Assembly: GCA_030015575.1 (NCBI GenBank)
Contig: CM057344.1
Location: forward strand, 189,489,044-189,553,043
DNA from: Agapanthus africanus
Taxonomy: Eukaryota > Streptophyta > Magnoliopsida > Asparagales > Amaryllidaceae
DNA length: 64,000 bases
Direction: 5' to 3'
A program made the translations under genes and the position numbers. The notes beneath the pieces are model-generated. The model saw nothing but the letters and a program-made list of their open reading frames with translations. It had not been told where the DNA came from and made no database searches. The stretch's first letter is position 1; every line of letters starts with the position of its first letter. Positions 59,808-64,000 of the stretch are shown here, piece after piece.

Positions 59808-60927
59808 CCTATCATTACAGATAACAACAAAAATACAACGTCCTCTTATGCCATCCGCATTAGCCACGGGGTCCCGTCATCACCCGTTAGGTTACTTAAC
59901 TAACAGCAGAGCGGGGGCTGGGCTAGCGCGGGTGTAAAACATAAGTGACGTCTAAATAGCTATCATATATAGATATTGTACATTCGTCAGACGCAATAAT
60001 AGGCATTCCAGATCACAGATGAACTTTATTGGATATATAAGCAATCCGTGTTTCTTTTGAGCCTGCAATGAAAGACGGATTACGCGGTTGTGATGAATAG
60101 CCATTACCCCGCCCCAGACCCCTACGGGTATGGCAAACTACCCGCCAAGTACCCGAAGTGAAGCGATCTCCCTCAACGACGTGAGCAGGCCACTAAACAC
60201 TTCGAAATACCCGGTAGTTTGTGCACCCCATCTTGGGTCTATCCTAGGAGCAAAAACAGTAAAAAGAAATAATACAAGGGTGGCTACAACGGCAACCTGG
60301 ATGTGCCCCGCAAAATAATATTACAACTTATTAAAATTACATCGAATGAATTAATACAATAACCCATCACAAAACCCTGGCTAATCATCACAACAATCCA
60401 ACACAGTTCATAATCACAAACAGTTAAAAACATCACAGATATGTGCAACCCCCTGCCAACCGACATACTAGCAGTTAGGGGAGGTTTACAAACACATAAT
60501 ACAGTAAACAGATATAATCAAATAAGCAAACATCGTATAATTTCGATCGATCAAACACATAAGATTCTGCACCAAAACTTCTCTGTAAAACTGAGACTTG
60601 AGCAGAAAAAATATCATTCCAGAAAATACAATACATCACAGAAGATGCACAGAGAAAAACTGGGCTGAATCGGCTCCAACTCGGCCGCGGATCGGTGGGA
60701 TCGGACGCGGTTCCGCGGCTCAGTGGCCGATTCAGGAGCCTATTTTTTTTGTATGTTCTTATAATTTCATGTAGGTTAATCTGGAGGTCCCTGAAAAATT
60801 TTTGGGCCTCATTTTAAATTCGACAGAAACTATGTGATATCGGGGTATTTTCCGGTACATTTTGCGTTCAAAATTCATACGACTTTGCAAATGAGTTAAT
60901 TATTGTTTAGTGAGGCTTTGATACCAC
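59808..60927 (-). other. Cop5 leader, primer-proximal part
   Basis: Begins with the second TSD copy cctat. It contains the conserved block 59846-59945 (cgttag-type arms, 'gcgggggctgggctagc'), the 'cccctacgggtatggc' segment shared with the other leaders and the GC-rich motif 60682-60726 (ccgcggatcgg ... cgcggttccgcgg). The primer-site relative, tggtatcaaagcc on the minus strand, is at 60914-60926. Confidence 0.8.
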
Positions 60928-62816
60928 TGTAAGTCGATGTACAACACCCTACGAGTTGCGGGAAGGCGGAAATTTGAAAAACGATCTTGTTCTTGAAGCA
61001 AACATCGACTAACCGAAGATCTTTTCTAAACGATAATTAACACCAACCATAGAAGTTCTTAGCTACTATGAAAAGAGATTATATCTAGTGAATTGTGTAC
61101 TTCGTCATTTCGTTCTCTACGTCCTCCTCGGCCTCCTCTAATTGATTGATGATCCACCCGAGAACCCTAATCCAAGCTTCACCTCCAAACTTGAGGTAAC
61201 TAAGTTTCTCTAGTTGCTAATCAAAGGAACTTAGATAATATAGAGTTAGGTTATGGAGTGTTTAGTCTATTCTAATCCTTGATCTCAACTCATGAGTGGT
61301 AGGATTAGGGTTTGAAGAAAGAGTGAGCTTGAGGAGAGAGAAGGTGAACATGATAATCATCATGATATTGTTTCTCACTTGATATATGAAGCATAATGAA
61401 TAAATGAATAAAATGAAATTATTCATCATGCTACATAAATGCATTATGAGTGATTCACTAAGTGAGTCATTAAGCATTTAATAATGCATTAATGACATGA
61501 TGAATCACACATAATGAGTCACAATATCATTTAATGACAATGCCACCTAAACCCTCAAGTCACCATGCTTCTAGAAGCTTTTCGGAAAATTACGAGAACG
61601 CCCCTCATATCCGTGAAAACACGGAAAAACTTTAGACTGTATAAATCCAATATCCTGATACTAGAATCTGGCTTAAACCAAAGCCGGCTAGTAAAAACTG
61701 TCCGAACGTCGTGCGTGCGTTTAAACACGTATGTGTCCGAACCCTTGTCGTAAAACCGTACGACCTCTATATCGTTTCGCCTGGAGTAGGGAAAACTCTA
61801 TGTGGGACTCTAAAGACTCGACTACTACGCTGGCAGTGGGTTTAACCACAGACCGCAAGCGGCACTAGCTGTACGTAACGTTCCCCAGGTAGATGTCGAT
61901 AAGAAGGCCGATGAGGAAACCCATCCGAACTCCTACTGAGCCTGTCCGTGACAATATCCGCGCAGTCCGGTCTGTTCGTCTAAGAGTATCGCATGTATGG
62001 TCTAGGGAGGTAGTAAACGTCAGACCCCTAATAACCGTACAAGTCATGTCGGCATGGCTCAATTACCATCCGAGAATCTACTGATCAGTCAATCAGTAAT
62101 TCTCAATCAGCCCTGGCCAGGGACTTATGGTAATGACCAACCGATCACCGTGCGATATCAACTCCCTATACCGGGAGAGACGAATCCCTAACAGTCACTC
62201 ACTGCCTCCACGTGGCTCGGGACTGTGCCCAACTAAAACATGTTTGCATGACTCCTTTGAACCGTGGTAGGGTAGTAATCAAAGCACAGTGGGAACTCAC
62301 ACGAGACAAATGACGACCTTAAGTCAACGGACTATCTGCACACATGTCACCAGAGAAATGCTATCTGACGTTAGGTATAAATACCATCCAGTCGGTTCTC
62401 GGCGAGTCTTGTCCGGTGTACTCACACCCAGTGAGCATCTGTATACAATCTTAAGTGCACATCACCAATGGCTGTGGGACCAATCCATCGCCCTTCGTCA
62501 GGGTCTAGATATGTATACACCAGTCTACTCTGGAGTATCGATGCCCAGTCTCGATACTCCTGCGACCAGGGACATCTAAGGATGTGCCTATTGACTATCC
62601 AGCTCCCACAAGTATGACTGCCATCACAACGCCGGTAGTCAGGCAAACACCATATGGCTTTATCAACATTTATATATAAATACAAAGTAAAATATATCAT
62701 ATGTTAAGATAAAGACAAACCAAAGAGCGTAATATCATATCAAGCAAGATTGTCATGTACATACATATCCCTAGCATCCTATACAATGAAGGCCTCTAGG
62801 GCATATATATTCAACA
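60928..62816 (-). repeat. 5' LTR of Cop5
   Basis: 1889 bp. Hairpin 62072-62104 has both stems intact; a change relative to the 3' LTR falls in its loop. Palindrome CCCTGGCCAGGG is at 62111-62122. It ends ttcaaca before the TSD gtggc. Confidence 0.93.
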
Positions 62817-62821
62817 GTGGC

Positions 62822-63034
62822 AATGCAAGACTCACATGGAAGTATTTATCTATATAATTATTTTTGAGTTAATGCAAATAGAAATTAATTCATGGTTGAG
62901 ATTTATTCTTCATTCTTCACTTAACCTTGCATTAACCATGAGTTAATTTTCTATAGCTCTCATTACTCCAAAATAAATATCTAGATATTTATTAACCCAT
63001 GGTTTGAAGTGAGAATGATTTAATATATATATAC

Positions 63035-63115
<81 letters not shown>

Positions 63116-63611
63116 TTCTCATTTTGATCATTATCACAAAAAAAAGAGCTCTTGAGTTACTATCATCTTCTTCCTCATTCTCTTGCTCTCTTGAGTTTTC
63201 CATAGAGTGAGATAGTAAAAAAGAAAGGGTTTTGAATAGAGAATACAAACCACATCATCATTCTACATATCTCTATCCCATTTGTGTAGGGTGTTTGCTA
63301 CACTTCTTTCAAAGATCAAGTAAAGCAAGGAGCTTTGGGCAAAGGGACTTCGAGTGGATCGTCGTGGACTAGGAAGACCTCTATCGATCCGTTTCAAACT
63401 CTCAAAGTGCCAAGGAGTCACCAAGGGAAGTCTACAAAGGTTGTAATTTCTTCACTTAGTGTTAAATTGCTTCTTGCATGTGATGCTTATTGGTTGTTAC
63501 CCTAAAATTCTGGTTAAGATCCTAGGTTAGTTTACTTAGCACATCATAAAATTTAATTATGGCATGTGTTATGCTTCCAAACCCTAGATGAGGTGGTGTG
63601 GAAACCCAACA
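62822..63611 (+). repeat. 3' LTR of Cop3, second part
   Basis: Matches 17634-18381 of the 5' LTR and ends acccaaca, followed by the TSD gtgac. It includes the long TA-rich microsatellite at 63021-63112. Confidence 0.92.
63021..63112. repeat. (TA)n/(TACA) microsatellite in Cop3 3' LTR
   Basis: About 90 nt of TA repeats broken by regularly placed tac units; the 5' LTR counterpart is about 45 nt and pure TA. Confidence 0.92.
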
Positions 63612-64000
63612 GTGACTAGGTCTATAGTGATAGATATAGTAGCATTTAGGAAGTGTCCCTATTTGGGTACTCTGACACTATTCTAAAGGGGTTTAGAATG
63701 GAAGACTCCTGGCGTGGTAGTGTACCCGCAGGTGAAGGAGTCTCCCTCTCTAAAGAGATGTCTTTTTAGACAGATGAGAAGAAGGACTCGTATGAATGAC
63801 CTTCCATTTGCTTCGGAAGTTGAGTCAATCATGCGACGGCATGTACCAGACCTAATATAGCTTATACACTTGGTGTAAGTAAGCGGATATCAATCCAATC
63901 CTTGAGAAACATGGAAAGCAATGAAGAACATATGAGGACGTTCTTACTGTATGGTAATGGCAGCCTCTAATAGGAGACGGTTACCGATTCCATCTTCCAA
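63612..64000 (+). pseudogene. Old copia reverse-transcriptase relic, right half
   Basis: Continues the relic at 16080-16284 after the TSD gtgac. It aligns with the copia region downstream of the YVDD box and into the start of RNase H ('RMEDSWRGSV', 'SLSKEM'). Broken fossil; runs off the window. It is the oldest layer on this side of the nest. Confidence 0.75.

Larger units (their letters stand above)
44758..62816 (-). mobile_element. Cop5: Ty1/copia-type retrotransposon nested in the Cop3 3' LTR
   Basis: A minus-strand element spanning 18.1 kb, about 9.2 kb without Gyp2 (51001-59807). LTRs are 44758-46647 and 60928-62816 (1890 and 1889 bp). The TSD is gtggc (44753-44757 and 62817-62821). The primer-site variant is at 60914-60926 and the purine tract at 46648-46660. 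The gag-pol is a broken fossil. The LTRs differ by a few per cent by eye, with differences denser near the outer end. Confidence 0.94.
16285..63611 (+). mobile_element. Cop3: Ty1/copia-type retrotransposon, outer host of the right block
   Basis: A plus-strand element spanning 47.3 kb because it holds three insertions (19337-29490, 31050-39666, 44758-62816). Without them and their duplicated targets it is about 10.5 kb. The 5' LTR is 16285-18381. The 3' LTR is 43419-44757 plus 62822-63611, split by Cop5. The TSD is gtgac (16280-16284 and 63612-63616). Primer site, leader, gag-pol and purine tract are in the usual copia order. The coding region is a broken fossil and the LTRs differ by a few per cent. 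Confidence 0.92.

Noticed and set aside
16280-62821. Three TSDs of the form GTGNC (gtgac, gtgcc, gtggc)
   Set aside because: Only three of six, from two superfamilies with different integrases; the sample is too small to call a target preference.

Overview
This window is a stack of nested plant LTR retrotransposons; I see no host gene, tRNA, rRNA or CRISPR array. The Ty1/copia primer-binding sites match plant initiator-Met tRNA (tggtatcagagcc), and one Ty3/gypsy element has the Athila/Tat-type site tggcaccgttgccgggga. LTRs of about 1.3-2.2 kb and nesting four layers deep point to a repeat-rich part of a flowering-plant nuclear genome. I cannot name the species.

Seven elements can be delimited, most by TG...CA LTR ends and a matching 5-bp target-site duplication (TSD). 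Left block: Cop1 (minus strand, runs off the left edge, 5' LTR 13280-15375) is interrupted by its close relative Cop2 (minus, 1639-11684, TSD atatt). Next come an LTR relic (15376-16075) and an old copia reverse-transcriptase relic (16080-16284) that resumes at 63612-64000. That relic is split by Cop3 (plus, 16285-63611, TSD gtgac). Cop3 contains three insertions: Cop4 (plus, 19337-29490, TSD cacaa), Gyp1 (plus, 31050-39666, TSD gtgcc) and Cop5 (minus, 44758-62816, TSD gtggc). Cop5 in turn contains Gyp2 (minus, 51001-59807, TSD cctat).

Cop4 looks whole: its two 2083-bp LTRs differ at three sites by eye and it has one gag-pol frame of 1316 residues. Cop1, Cop2, Cop3 and Cop5 are broken and older. 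Both Ty3/gypsy elements carry gag but no recognisable reverse transcriptase or integrase (Gyp1 keeps a protease), so they look non-autonomous. Gyp2 fits the TR-GAG class and has minisatellites where pol would be.

The least explained signals are in non-coding parts. (i) Each of the five copia leaders has three small stem-loops of form UUGRY-NNNN-RUCAA, 81-94 nt apart. (ii) A longer hairpin beside a 12-bp palindrome lies in every copia LTR, with paired changes in both arms. (iii) A GC-rich CCGCGGAACCGC inverted repeat lies 200-280 nt past the primer site in the copia leaders and also in the unrelated Gyp1 leader and LTRs. (iv) The Gyp2 LTR holds a minisatellite of G-box/ABRE-like units. All alignments and counts here were made by eye.
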